The position numbers and the translations under genes were made by a program. This document shows, piece by piece, positions 1-12,509 of a stretch of DNA of 64,000 nucleotides. Numbering within the stretch: the stretch's first letter is position 1; each line of letters begins with the position of its first letter. The DNA lies in the NCBI GenBank assembly GCA_002914805.1, contig JXTB01000198.1:271323-335322 (forward strand), read 5' to 3'. Source of the stretch: Parasponia andersonii (lineage: Eukaryota > Streptophyta > Magnoliopsida > Rosales > Cannabaceae). Below the pieces are notes generated by a model, which saw only the letters and a program-made list of their open reading frames with translations, was not told the origin of the DNA and did no database searches.

Positions 1-1335
1 CAACTTTTCATGAGAATGTGACAGGATTTGGAAACGATTGTCTGAGCGACCAAGTAACCAATTGAGAACTTTTCTAGCGTCGATAGCTCAGTATTACTAC
101 TATTTCGAGGTAAAATATTCAATTGCCTTATTTTCTATTATTTTTCATAAAGTTGGAATATATTGTGAAAAGTGAAATTTTGTGAATTTATTTTATTAAA
201 TTTTTTTGAATAATTATTTTAGTGAATTGTGAATTTGTAAGACATTGTAGACTACTCTATATATTTTACATATGATTTTGTACAAGTTTTATACTTGGGA
301 ATTGATTAAACCATAGAAATTGTACTTTTGGATTTTTAAGTACAAAATAGATTTCTATTAAAAATCAGAATATATATAGAATAATACTGCATAGTTGTTA
401 CACTACTTCTCGTATTGCACATATCATAGGATCATACATGAGATGCATCTTAGGTATCACGGTGTTTAGTGGGCAGCCATTATTCATGCCCTCGGTGAGA
501 GCTCGTAAACCTACGTAGGGTTTTCTAATTACCCCTTTTTAGTATGTGTAGGTATTCAGTTGCCCCTCTAGTTCGGTAGACATAGACACATGAGTGTCCT
601 TTTGGTTTTCTGAAATTAGATATCAAGCAGAGAGTACTCAGTACATGTAGTACGAATTACTCTAGTTCGTGATGAGAGGATGTAAGCTTATGGGATTATT
701 TTATTTGTGATATGTGCACTATGGACTATTTATATGATTTTATAGTATGGTTTGAATATGATTTTATTGACGATCTTAAGTCGCCTTTGATTTAATATAT
801 TGTGAATTATTTTCAGAACAATTAACCATGTAGGAAATTTATAAATGAATGTTTTTTCCAAAAAGATAATTAGGTGTCTTATTGGGCATTTCATGCTCAC
901 CCTTATTCTCCCTCTTAGGTAGTGCTCAGAGTAATGCCAGAAACGCAAGAGCTGATCAATGAGGGAAATTCGTCTATCGACTAGTTAGTAAGTGTGTAGA
1001 ATAATATTGTTTAAATTCTTGGCTTGTATTAATTACTTAATGGCCAGTTTCATGGACTCAATCCGTATCATTAAGTGTGCTGAATTGTGAGACTATTGAT
1101 GATGATGCTTAGCTTGTTTTTAATAAATTTCATTTACAATTTACATTTAGTGGTAATCACAAAATTAGGGTTGAAATAATTTTTATAAACTTTTACAAAA
1201 ACTATCGTTTTTAAACTAGTATCGTTTTTTTTTTTTCTGAAAAATTGAAGTTTCTAAAAATTTTTTGAATCAAATTATGAATTTTCTTTTGTGAAATTCT
1301 TTTTTTGCCACTAACCTGGTGTTTGGGTTGTAACA
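1..1335 (+). repeat. 3' part of a long Ty3/gypsy LTR (Tekay-like)
   Basis: This stretch aligns along its length with the LTRs at 2946-5438 and 10211-12204. Shared blocks include the motif around 70-180, the 'gagagctcgtaaacc' block near 500, the short block before 'gagtactca' near 632, and the final block ending 'gttgtaaca' at 1335. It starts before the window, so it may be a solo LTR or the 3' LTR of an element to the left. It is clearly more diverged from the other two LTRs than they are from each other. No protein is encoded; the short open frames in it are fortuitous. Confidence 0.75.
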
Positions 1336-2945
1336 CTACATATATTCTGTTAACTTCTTTTTCGTGTTCAATTATTTAGCCAAGATAAGTAATTAGATGT
1401 ATGAGAATGATTTTATTATTAATTTGAGAACTTAATTCTTTATAAATTATCTTGGACATTGGACTAAAGTTTTCAATTTAACTCAATTTACAAAAAACTT
1501 TATGATTTCTTAACGAGAATCCAAATAAAATATCTAGAAATTTTCTTAAACTTTAAAAGGTATTTTTGTTAAGTAATTAAATATTTGTTAGAGTTTTAAT
1601 AATTATAGAATTCGTAATAATTTGAAAAGTAAAACAAAATTATTTAAAATCTGATTTCTCCTGAGTTTCATAAAATTAATATTTAATTATTCTTTCATCT
1701 AAAACTACTACTAAAAATCATAGTTTTAGATTTCTGATTGTGACGAAATTGATAACAGTTTGACAATTTGGAAATATTCATCATTCTTAAGTTTTCAAAA
1801 TTTACCTATCGATAGGAATAAAAGAAATACCTATTGTACTGGCTTACTTATATATATGTCGGAAAAAAATCAATTATTTCCTAAATCAATTATTTGGTTG
1901 AAGTAGATCCATGGGCACATTAAAAAAAGATGATTATAAAATTCATTGTCTACCTCAAAAGTATATTTGGTCAAATGCATACACCCGGAAAATGAGACAA
2001 AAGAATCACAATTATCAAAAGTCAATGATAAAATACTATTTAACTATGTATTAGAGGTAGACGTATATCTAAACTTAAAAAAAAAAATAGTTAAGGCATA
2101 TAAACTTTAAAATTGATTTAAACACACACTCACAAATAAAGGAGAGACTTTATTACAACTAAAATACGTAAATAGACGAAAAGAAACTAGATAAGTACAA
2201 TAATTCTCCCCAGATGTCAAAGAAATTATGGGTGACGGAGCAACAAAACAAACTTAGTTTTTTTTTTTTTTTCCTTCTTCTTATTGTTTATTCAATGCTA
2301 TTGGGATGAAATCTCGTGATATTGGAAGAACTGCCCAAGAGTTGAAGATGCAATTAATTAATTTCTTAAATAAAACGGATATAGATTGAGTAATTTGAAA
2401 GTGAGAAAATAGTTTCTTAGGGGAGAGACAAAACCCCTTTTGGAAAGAACTTCTATTAGAAACGTAACGTCAAAATTTCCATCAAATTAGTTCCATTTTA
2501 TTTGTGTACTATTTTATCTTGATTTACATTACGAAAGTGAATATTAAGATATGCGCACAATATGTCCTCGGTGGAAATTAATTAGCCACTGGGCACCGGG
2601 TGGTCTCATGGGAAAATTTCTTCGATTCATCTCACGAATCAAATTTGGAAATTTTTGGCTTTCTATTTTCAATCTAGAAATAATATTAGTTCAACGAATA
2701 TTTATCAAATCTCAAATTGAACCTTAGTTTGCGAATATGACCCACATATATATATATATCAGATAATCAGATTTGAGAAAGGGAGGAAAAAAACCACGTG
2801 CTTCTGACATTATTTTACAATTATTATTTATTTATTTAAATTTGTGAGAAATGATTTCATTTTCAAACTCACGAGGACCCTCTACGTAATTAAAAGATCG
2901 ATGCAAAATTATGCTTGAAGTACTTAACGTTATGTAAATGCCTGT
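1336..2945. other. AT-rich spacer, possible LTR end near 1745
   Basis: No gene is recognisable. The block at about 1690-1745, ending 'gattgtgacga', resembles the 3' terminus of the LTR family seen at 44336 and (inverted) 48013, so 1336-1745 may be the tail of another decayed LTR. The remainder (1746-2945) is AT-rich intergenic sequence with short A and T runs and no repeat structure that I can assign. Confidence 0.3.
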
Positions 2946-5438
2946 TGTAAAATCCTAAATTTTATAAGGGTAAAAATGTAATTTTTGGTCAAATGATAAA
3001 TTTATAATTTTGAATTTTTGAGTATATAATTAATTAAATCTCAAATGAATGTGGACACATTTGAATTTAAGTGCATTTGGGGCAAAAGTGAAAAAAAAAT
3101 TATAAACTGGAGACAAAAAAATAATTAAAGAGGGACTAAAGTAAAAATATCTTTTTAGAAATTGTGATCAAAGTAGAATTCCAGTCCAATCAAGTAGTGA
3201 CACGCGTCCCATTATAATAGTTTCCAAAAATTGCACATAAACCCTCATTCTTTTTCTTTTTCTTCTCCACGGAGGCTCTACAAACACCACCCTCGGTTAT
3301 TGTTCACCCGAGAGCTCACCGCCAGTCCAACATCCCGATGCACCGGCCCGCCGTGACCAGGAGGCTCAGCCAACCTTGCCATGAACTGCTGCGTCTCGCC
3401 TGAGCTAAGAGCTCCTGAAGTTTCCACCACCGCGCCAGAAAATCGCCCGCCGTTTCTCCCTCTAAATGTTCGATCAGCTCGTCGTCGTCGCCATTGAACT
3501 TGTCTCGATCCCAGCTTTCCTTTCCGACCACTCATGACTACTAACTCAGCTCTAGTGAGAAGTTGTCCGCTGTAGCAATTTAATAATATTAAATTTTGTA
3601 GTATTTTTCTAATTATTTCAGAATTGAGTTATTTTGTCCAAAAAAATTATACCACGTGAAATAGGAGATTGAAACATGAAATCTCATGACTTTGAAGTGT
3701 TGAAAAGTAGCTAAAGATCATTAATTATCGAGTTGAAAAAGTAGTACTTTTCCAATTATTTTCAAAATATAGTATTTTTATAATTTTTGGATTTTTGAGC
3801 CCATTTAATGCTTGAGACCTCGAAACTGAGTTCTGACTTCGAATTTGGACTTAATGAGATTAGGGCATGAATTTTGATATAAAATATCACTATTTTCTGA
3901 AGTGGCACGAAAATCGAGAAGATAGCTCGTGAAGAGCACCGTTTTGTGTGCCATGGGATGGTTCCACACTGGAACCCGTTTTCAACAAATTTTATGCCTA
4001 ACCCAACGTTTTTAGATGTTTTGAAAATTTTATGTCAATTTGAGGCCCTATTTGAAAATTCGCTTTTTCAATTGAATGAATTGGGATACAGAAATGACCG
4101 TCTGAATAACCAGTTGATCAATACAAGACTTTTCTTGCGTCATTAGCTCAACATAATTACTATTTCAAGGTGAAGATTCAATTTCCTTGCTTTCTATTGG
4201 TTTTCATTAAAATTAGAATTTATTTTGAAAAATGAAATTTCGCGATTTTATTAAATTAAATTATTTCAGTAATTGTTTTAATGAACTATGAACTTGTGAA
4301 ACATTGTAGACTGCTCTGGATATTTTACATATGATTTTGTATAAGTTTAAACTTGAGATTTGGTTGGGAACTGTACTTTTAGAGTTTTAAGGACAAAATG
4401 GATTTATATTTAAAAATCAAAGCACATCTAGAATATTAAACCACTGCATGGTTGTTTGAGACTCCACGTATTTCATATTTCATATGATCATGCTTGAGAG
4501 TCATCTTAGGCTTCACGGTATTGTAGTAGACAAACTAGTACACCCGCCTTCGGTGAGAGCTCGTAAACCCGAGCGGGGTTTGTTTTCTGACTATCCCCAC
4601 TTGGTAGGTATAGGCATTTGGTGTCCATCTGGTTCGGTAGGATTAGACACATGGGTGTCCCTCTGGTTTCTAGAGATAGATGTCAGGTAAAGAGTACTCA
4701 ATATATATAGTATAAGTTGCTCTAGTCATGATGAGATGATGAGAGCTCATGTGAGGTGTTAATTTATGTGATGTGCATTATGCTTGTTTTATTATAATTT
4801 TCAATATGTTTGACCTTAAAACATGGTTAGTCTTTAGCATGACTTTCCGTAATGATTTTCTACTTATGTTTTGAATACATAATATTTATAAAAATGCTTT
4901 CTAGTACTACTACCTATGTAGATATTTTGAGAATTATAAAAAAGCTTTCCCAAAAAGGGTAATTAGGTAACCTACTGGGCATTTTCTGCTTACCCCCTAC
5001 TTTCTTTACAGGTGGTGTTTAGTATGACATTGACGACCAACAAGCAGATTAAGAAGCTATCTTTTACTTGTAGTTCGTGACTTGGTAATGCTAGGAGTGT
5101 GGATTTAAGACTTTTATTTAAAGTCTTAATAAATAAATGAATTATGCTATTTTGAATATATCTGTAAACTATATATATCATACTAACTTGATATTTAGGT
5201 GTGAATGGTGATTCTTAATTAACTATTTGAATTTGTTTTTTTTTAAAACTATACAGTCTACGTTTATTGGTGACTATGAACTGTGAGATAGACTCACTTG
5301 TTGGAATTCTAAATATTTTTATTTTTCATGCCGTCTTGAAAATTCAAAATTTTTAAAACCTTTTCTTTATAAATTAAGGAATTTCTAATTCTAGCAAAAT
5401 TCCTCTTTTGCCACTACCTTGGGGTTTAATTCGTGATA
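2946..5438 (+). repeat. 5' LTR of the Tekay-like element
   Basis: The LTR begins 'tgtaaaatcctaaattt' and ends near 'ttcgtgata' (canonical CA mutated to TA), just before the primer binding site; length about 2.49 kb. A pyrimidine-rich run at 3240-3270 is followed by a GC-rich patch (3270-3545), probably near the U3/R boundary and transcription start. From about 3465 onward it matches the 3' LTR at 10211-12204. The 2946-3464 part has no counterpart at the 3' end of the element. Confidence 0.8.
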
Positions 5439-5445
5439 GAAATTA

Positions 5446-5457
5446 TCGTATCAGAGT
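5446..5457 (+). other. Primer binding site (tRNA-Met type)
   Basis: The segment 'tcgtatcagag' a few bases after the LTR end differs by one base from the usual plant PBS 'tggtatcagag', complementary to the 3' end of initiator tRNA-Met. It marks the 5' LTR boundary. Confidence 0.7.
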
Positions 5458-5571
5458 TGGAGATTTAAATACCTTGAACATAGCACTATTAAACTAGATT
5501 GAAATTATTTTTGTAATGATTTGCATCATTACTTCACTAATAGTTTGGTATATCTTTTCAGACTTTCAAAA

Positions 5572-6672
5572 ATGGCTCCTAGGAGAGCTTTGAGGTACCA
5601 ATCTGGTGCTGAGCCCTCTCGAGTTCTACAAGACTTCAACCAATTTTTTGAACCAATACGTCATGCTTTCCTTGAGATGCAAGGCCTAACCATCAACCTT
5701 ACCTCAACCACAGCAAAAGCATCAATCCGATTAAACTGACCATGTTCAGAAGTTTATGTGCCTTCAACTTAGACAGTATGATGGAACCTCAGTCTCACTA
5801 GTTGCCAGTGCATGGTTACGTAAGATGACACGATACTTTCAGACCCTTGGTACTCCTAGAGAGGTTTGGGCTGTATTTGTTGTATCTCACTTGACAGGGA
5901 ATGCTATTCATTAGTGGGAGACTAGTAAGGTTATGTGGAATGTAGAAGGTGTAATATGGGAAGAATTTGAAAGACTTTCAAAGCACATTATGCAAATGAT
6001 GATCAATAAGCTGAAGTGGTTGGTCATTTTGAGAGACTTATTCAAGGGAATAGAATAATGAACAAATACGAGATGGAGTTCATAGAATGGAAAAGCCTTA
6101 CCTTAAGTCCAGTGGCGAGTGACACTTACCAAATTACGAAGTTCAAGAATGGTCTGAATCGAAACATCTACATCCATATTGCTATTCACTTATTTGCCAC
6201 TCTCTCAGAGGTAGTGTTAGCTACCCAACGAGCTGAAGCCGTAGAAAATAAGCAGGGTGCTAGAAAGAATAAAAGCAATGATAGAAAAGTGAATAAGTAG
6301 AACCAAGGATAATGGTCTGCTCAAGATTCACTGAACAATGAAAGCTATACAAATAGTAGTTCATCAGGTAAAAGGAGCTTCAGTCCCTATACATGTTATC
6401 ACTATGGTCAATAGGGCTATAAGAGGAATGAGTGCCCAAAATATTTACAAAAATCCCCTCTTTCTCAGGAAGGACCACTTCGAAGCTATTTTGGTTCAGT
6501 ATCTCACTAGAACACTCAAGCTAGGTCTCAGCCATCTCAGGGTGTTTCCCAAGATTTTTCATCTCCACCACCTTACCAGCACTAGTACTACCTCCAGGGT
6601 TACACTCAAAATTTCCAGACTCATCAAGCATCAGGGAGTCAAGGAGGGTGTGGATATGGTAGCAGTGGCCTA
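5572..6672 (+). pseudogene. gag: Tekay-like gag, broken
   Basis: This is the former capsid/nucleocapsid gene. An ATG at 5572 opens with a basic 'MAPRR' start, as in chromovirus gags, then stays open for about 55 codons before a stop. The rest is spread over frames: the retrotransposon gag core is readable around 5750-6300, with the stretch at 6016-6300 open and ending in a Lys/Asn-rich linker. A zinc knuckle follows at about 6399-6440, but it is broken: the usual Gly-His after the stop at the Gln position reads Gly-Tyr, so one metal ligand is lost. At least five in-frame stops plus frame changes make it non-functional. Confidence 0.75.
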
Positions 6673-6699
6673 GGAACTAGCAGTAGTCATCCTGGACAA

Positions 6700-8160
6700 C
6701 GAAGAGGTAACAAGGGAAAAGGAAAAGTCACTGGCCAAGCTTATGCAATTTTTGGAACCGATGATACAAATGAACACACTGGTCGAGGTATTGTTGATAG
6801 TATGGTTCTTATTTCATACTCTTGGGCACGTATTTTATTTGACACTGGTGCATCTCATTCATTTATATCCTTGTTGTTTGTTCAACTTTTGAGGTTATAA
6901 TTTTCATAATTGGATTATGTCTTGACTTTGGGAACACCTATGGATGGAGTAATGATGTGTCTAGTGTGTATAAATCTTATTGTGTGATGATTGATAGTAA
7001 AGAATTACTTTCTGATTTAATTATGTTACAAATGAAACAATATAATGTAATACTCTATATGGATTAGTTATCCAAGTATCGAGCTATTGTTGATTGTTAT
7101 GATAAACGAGTGACTCTTTTTCTGGATGGTGGAAAACCCATAATATATCAAGCTCAAATGAATTCATTGAAACCAAGTTCTATTCTGAAAACCTGTTTGG
7201 GTGGTAGGAAGAAATTAGAGTGTTATGGGAACTTATTTGCTATTGATCGCGAGATTAGAACTAATGATCAAGACCTATGGATACCGGTGGTGAGCAAATG
7301 TCTAGAGGTATTTCCAAAGGATTTACCAAAGCTACCACCAGATAGGGAGATCGAGTTCTATATTAACCTTGTTCCTAGGGCTTAGCTAATTTCTATTCTA
7401 GCCTACCGTATAGCTCCTACAGAGAGAACAGTTGGATGATTTGATATCCAAAGGATTTATTCAGAGTAGTACTTCTCCTTAGGGTGCTCCTGTTTTGTTC
7501 GCCAAGAAAGCTAACAGTACTTTAAGGCTTTGTGTGGACTATAGGAAGTTAAATCAGTTGATAATAAAGAATAAGTATCCTTTGCCAAGGATTGATGAGT
7601 TGTTTGAACAATTTGGTGATTCAAGGTTCTTCTCTAAGATTGACTTGAGATCAGGTTATCACCAGTTAAAGATAAGAGAGGAGGACATACTGAAAATAAC
7701 ATTCAGAACTCGTTACGGTCACTTTGAGTTTCTGGTAATGCCTTTTGATTTAACGAATGTACTTGCAGCTTTTATGGACCTCATGAATCAGATTTTTAGG
7801 TTATACTTGGATCATTTTGTGGTTGTTTTTATTGATGATTTCCTAGTGTATTCTAAGACTCAGGAAGATCAGCCGAACATTTGAGGATAGTACTTGAAGT
7901 TTTAAGAAGTCAACAATTATATGCCAAGTGATCAAAATGTGATTTTTGGATGTAAGATTTTAAATTTTTGGGATATGTAATTTCTCAAGAAGATATCTCA
8001 ATTGATCCTAAGAAGATATCTGAATTGATCCTACTAAAGTAGAAGTCGTTCTAAAGTGAGAAAGACTAAAGAATGTGACAGAGATACAAAGTTTCCTCAG
8101 TTTGGCAGACTATTACCGTTGTTTTGTTTAGAATTTCTCAAGAGTTGCATTACTATTTAC
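6700..8160 (+). pseudogene. pol: Tekay-like protease and reverse transcriptase, broken
   Basis: The aspartic protease active site reads DTGASHSFIS at 6841-6870, exactly the form usual in chromoviruses. The protease-RT linker is open at 7110-7385. Reverse transcriptase follows: palm motifs '[10 protein letters not shown]' at about 7531-7560, '[10 protein letters not shown]' near 7640-7668, and the catalytic '[10 protein letters not shown]' near 7830-7860. RT is open at 7495-7884, then a frameshift after 'EDQ' and stops interrupt the thumb and connection. A small duplication near 7985-8035 repeats 'aagatatctcaattgatcc' with slight changes. Function was synthesis of cDNA in cytoplasmic particles; here it is lost by stops, although the catalytic Asp pair is still present. 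Confidence 0.8.
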
Positions 8161-8640
8161 AAGGTTGACCAGGGAAGATGTGAAGATTGTTTGGGATGGT
8201 GATTGTGAAGAAGCTTTTAGGAAACTGAGGTACAGTTTGGCAACTGTAACTGTTCTTACTATTCTTGAGAGTAACGAACCTTATATGGTGTATACCGATG
8301 CTTCGAAGATGGGATTAGAATGTGTTTTGATGCAAAATGGTTGAGTTGTAACATATGCTTCTCGTTAGTTGAAGCCATATGAGAGAAACTTTCCTACCCA
8401 TGAATTGGAACTTGCAGTAGTAATTTTCGCACTCAAAATTTAGAGGTGTTATTTATATGGTGTGAAATTTGAAATATTCTATAATCATAAGAGTTTGAAA
8501 TATCTATTCACTTAGCGTGATTTGAATATGAGATAATGAAGATGGATTAAATATATAGAAGACTATGACTTCGAGCTACAGTACCATCCTGGTAAGACCA
8601 ATGTTGTAGCTGATGCTTTGAGTAGAAAGCCTCATGGCAT
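8161..8640 (+). pseudogene. pol: Tekay-like RNase H, broken
   Basis: RNase H removes the RNA strand during reverse transcription. Here the first catalytic Asp is in 'YTDASKMGL' (about 8293-8320), the Glu region in 'THELELAVV' (about 8400-8425), and the C-terminal end is the typical 'ADALSRK' (about 8607-8630) that precedes integrase in Ty3/gypsy elements. In-frame stops occur at positions where relatives have Gln or Trp, for example after 'MQNG' and in 'TYASR', so the domain is dead although its order and residues are clear. Confidence 0.75.
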
Positions 8641-10210
8641 ATTAGCTGCACTTATTTTTCAAGATTAGAGGAACTTAATGATAATTGGTAATTATAACTT
8701 ACAGTACTTCGAGTCTGGCAATGTTGCTTATCTCAGTAATTTTGTTGCCACACCAGCACTCCTCCAGACTATGCAGCAAAATCAATGGCAAGATCAAGAG
8801 TTGGAAATGATCTAGAATCAACTCGAAAGTGATGAATAATTAGAAAGTTAGACTATAAATGGAGAAGGATTTATGCTTTTCAGAGAAAAGCTAGTTGTTG
8901 TTAATGATCCTCACCTTAGAGAGTCTATTCTCACTGAAGCTCATAAGTCCAAGTTTGCAATATATCCTAGAAGCATAAAGATGTATCATGATCTTAAAAG
9001 ACAGTATTGGTGGAAAAGTATGAAACGAGACGTAGCTACTTTTATGGCTAAGTGCATGACATGTCAGCAAGTCAAAGCTAAACACCAGAGACCAATTGGA
9101 CTGCTACAGCCTTTACCCATACCAAAGTCGAAATGGGATAAGATCACAATAGGCTTTATGATAAGTTTGCCAATGACACGAAGAAAAAATGACGCAGTTT
9201 GAGAGATTATTGATCGTATGATAAAAACTGCTCATTTCATATTGATCAAGTCTGATTTTTCACTCAACAAGCTTAGTCGTCTTTATATTGACTATATTGT
9301 TTGATTGCATACAGTGCCATCAAGCATAGTATCTGACAGAAATCCAAGATTTACATCAAAGTTCTGGAGAGCTTTGTAGAAAGCTGTGGGGACAGAACTA
9401 AATCTCAGTACTGCTCATCACCCTTAAACAAATAGCCAATCTGAGAGGACTATTTAGATTCTAGATGATATGCTTCGCTCTTTTATACTAGATTTTGGTA
9501 GAAACTGGGATGATCACCTATCATTGGTGGAGTTTATTTAAAATGACAACTACCAAACCAGTCTTAGCATGGCTCTATATGAGGTATTATATGGGAGACT
9601 ATGTATATCACCCTTGTGTTGGGCTGATGCAGAGGAGTATGTTTCTTTTGGGCCAGAGCTGATAAAAAAAACTACTGGGAAAATTAACAAGAATTGGGAA
9701 AGACTTAGAGTTATGCAGAGTCATTAGAAAAGCTATTTGGACCCAAAGAGATGTGAAGTTGAGTTCGAAGCTAGTAATCAAGTATTCTTGAAAGTGACGC
9801 CAAGGCGTGGAATCACTAGATTTAGGCTTAAAGGCAAATTAGCTCCAAGATATATTGGACCATTTGATATTACCGCTGGAATTGGGCCTGTAGCATATTG
9901 CTTGGATTTGCCACCATAATTGAGCCGAGTGCACAATTGTTTTCATGTCTCAATACTCATAAAGTATGTGCCTGATCCATCGCATATTATCCAGAATGTG
10001 GAAGTGCCATTACAAGAAGATATAACATATGAGGAACAACAAGTCCAAATACTGGGGAGAGAGCTCAAAGTACTTCGAAATAGAGAAATATCACTTGTCA
10101 AGGTTCTTTGGCAACATCATAAGGAAGACGAAGCCACTTGGAAGCTAGAAATAAAAATGTATGAAAAATATCCTCATTTGTTTAACTTTCACCTTGAAGT
10201 TGTATTTTGA
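8641..10210 (+). pseudogene. pol: Tekay-like integrase plus chromodomain, broken
   Basis: Integrase inserts the cDNA into the chromosome. The zinc-binding part is readable from 8873: a His in 'EAHK' is present, the second His ('HPGS' in relatives) reads Tyr-Pro-Arg-Ser, and the Cys pair 'CMTC' is intact near 9054-9065. In the catalytic core the first Asp appears replaced by Gly ('TIGFMISLP', near 9150); the second Asp ('SDRNPRF', near 9330) and the Glu ('SQSERT', near 9435) remain. The frame 9737-9919 holds the GPY/F-type segment 'YIGPFDI'. The frame 9920-10210 ends in a chromodomain-like segment ('VKVLWQHH', then 'EATW', ending 'YPHLF'), which in this family is thought to guide insertion into silent chromatin. 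About eight stops interrupt it. Confidence 0.75.
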
Positions 10211-12204
10211 CATCCGAATAGCTCGCTGTCGCCGCCGTTGAACTCGTCTCGATGCCAGCATTCATTTTCGATCACCCACAACTTCTAACTCAGCTCCGGT
10301 GAGAAGTTGTCTACTGTAGTAATTTAATAATATTAAATTTTGTGGTATTTTTCTAATTATTTCGGAATTATGTTATTTTGCCCGAGAAAATTATACCATG
10401 TGAAAGAGGAGATTGAAAAATATGAAATCTCATGATTTTGAAGTGTTGAAACAATAATCTGAAGATCATTAATTATCGAATTGAAAAAGAAATATTTTTT
10501 TAATTATTTTCAAAATGTGGTATTTTTATAATTTTCAAATTTTTGAGCTCATTTAATACTCGGGACCTTGAAACTGAGTTCTAACTTCAAATTTGGACTC
10601 AGTGAGGTTAGGACATGAATTTTGATATAAAATATCACTATTTTCTAAAATGACACGAAAATCGAAAAAATAGCTCATGAAGAGCACCGTTTTGCATGCC
10701 ACGGGCTGGTTCCACACTAGAACCTATTTTCAACAAATTTTATATCTAACCCAATATTTTTGGGAGTTTTGAATTCAGTGGTGATCTCTGTTTCTCAATC
10801 TGAGGTCTCGTTTGGAAATTCACTTTTTCAATTGAATGTGTTAGGATCTGAAAACGACAATCTGAACAACTAGTTGATCAACAGAGGACTTTTCTAGCGT
10901 TGTTAACTCAACATAATTACTATTTCGAGGTAGAAGATTCAATTTCCTTATTTTGTATTATTTTTCATTAAAGTTGTAATTTATTTTGAAAAATAAAATT
11001 TCGTGATTTTATTAAATTAAATTATTTGAATATTTATTTTAATGAATTGTGAACTTGTGAAAAATTATAGACTGCTCTGGATATTTTACGTATGATTTTG
11101 TACAAGTTTTAAACTTGGGATTTGGTTAAACCATAGGAATTGTACTTTTTGATTTTTAAGTACACACTGGATTTCTATTTAAAAATTAGAGCACGTCTAG
11201 AATGTTAAACCACTGTATGGTTGTTTGAGACTCCACATATTATACATTTCATATGATCATGCATGAGAGTCATCTTAGGCATCATGATATTGTAGTAGGC
11301 GGACTAGTACACCCGCTTTCGGTGAGAGCCCATAAACCTGCGCGGGGTTTGTTTGCTGACTATCTCGACTCGGTAGATATAGGCATTCGGTGCCCCTTCG
11401 ACTCGGTAGGATTAGACACACAGGCGTCCCTCCGATTTCCAGAGATAGATGTCAAGCAGGGAGTACTCAATATATGTAGTATAAGTTGCTCTAGTCATGA
11501 TGAGATGGTGAGAGCTCATATGAGGTGTTGATTTATGTGATGTGCATTATGCTTGTTTTATTATGATTTTCAATATGTTTGACCTTGATATATGGTTTTG
11601 TCTTTAGCATGACTTTCTTAATGGTTTTCTACTTATGTTTTGAACAATTAATATTTATAAAAATGCTTTCCAATACTACTAACCATGCAGATGTGTTGAG
11701 AATCATAAAAAGACTTTTCCAAAAAGGGTAATTAGATAATTTATTGGGCATTTTATCCTCACCTCCCTACTTCCTCTATAGGTAGTGTCGAGTGTGATAT
11801 TGATGACCAACAAGCGGATTAAGAAGTTATCTTTTACTTGTAGTTCGTGACTTGATAATGCTAGGAATGTGGATTTAAGACTTGTGTTTAAGTCTTATTA
11901 AATAAATGGATTATACTACTTTGAATATGTCTGTAAACTATATATGCCATACTAGTTTGATGTTGAGGTATGAATGATGATGCTCGATTAACTATTTGAA
12001 TTTTTTTTTTTAACTATACAGTCTATGTTTATTGGTGACCATGAATTGTGGGATAGGCTCACATGTTGGAATTTCTAATATTTTTATTTATCGTGCCGTC
12101 TTAAAAATTCAAAATTTTTAAAACATTTTTTTTTATAAATTATGGAATTTTTAATTCTAGCAAAATTTCCTTTCTGCTACTGCCCCGGGGTATAGGTAGT
12201 GACA
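10211..12204 (+). repeat. 3' LTR of the Tekay-like element, front truncated
   Basis: Matches 3465-5438 of the 5' LTR from 'gaatagctcgctgtcgccg' to the end near 'gtgaca' at 12204. The first roughly 520 bases of an LTR are absent: the chromodomain frame runs straight into what should be the middle of the LTR, with no polypurine tract at the junction. It carries the same 'gagtactca' block and GC-containing patches as the 5' copy. Confidence 0.75.
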
Positions 12205-12509
12205 CACACATAATTTAAATCTTTAGATATATTACCTATATTATATATTCAAGAAATGTTCTAATATCATTCTGATAAATAGTTAGTTTTTCCTAAATGT
12301 TATGGACACACAAATATTAATATATTTTACAATAATTAAAATTGCATGAATAACTAGTATATATGTATATTTATCAACACTAAAGGGGAGTCTGATTATC
12401 AATTAAGTTAAAGTATATATGGAGTGTAATTACTAATTAGGTTAAAGTACATATTGACCGAAATTGTGTAGTTAACGTAAAGCAATAAATTACTAATCAT
12501 TAATGGAAC
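12205..12509. other. Short AT-rich spacer
   Basis: Between two LTRs. Nothing recognisable; AT-rich with repeated 'attaggttaaagta'-like words around 12400-12450. Confidence 0.4.

Larger units (their letters stand above)
2946..12204 (+). mobile_element. Ty3/gypsy chromovirus, Tekay/Del-like, degenerate
   Basis: A copy-and-paste LTR retrotransposon with the order LTR, tRNA-Met PBS, gag, protease, RT, RNase H, integrase, chromodomain, LTR. The pol order with integrase last identifies Ty3/gypsy. The C-terminal chromodomain-like segment ending 'ATW...YPHLF' and LTRs over 2 kb point to the chromovirus Tekay/Del clade; the clade call is by motif recall, not by tree. Every coding domain carries several stops or frameshifts, so the copy cannot encode its own proteins. 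No matching 5-bp target duplication was found beside 2946 and 12204, in keeping with the damaged 3' LTR. Confidence 0.85.

Noticed and set aside
3278-3535. Minus-strand frames in a GC-rich patch
   Set aside because: They lie inside an LTR, antisense to it, and are better explained by the GC-rich island.
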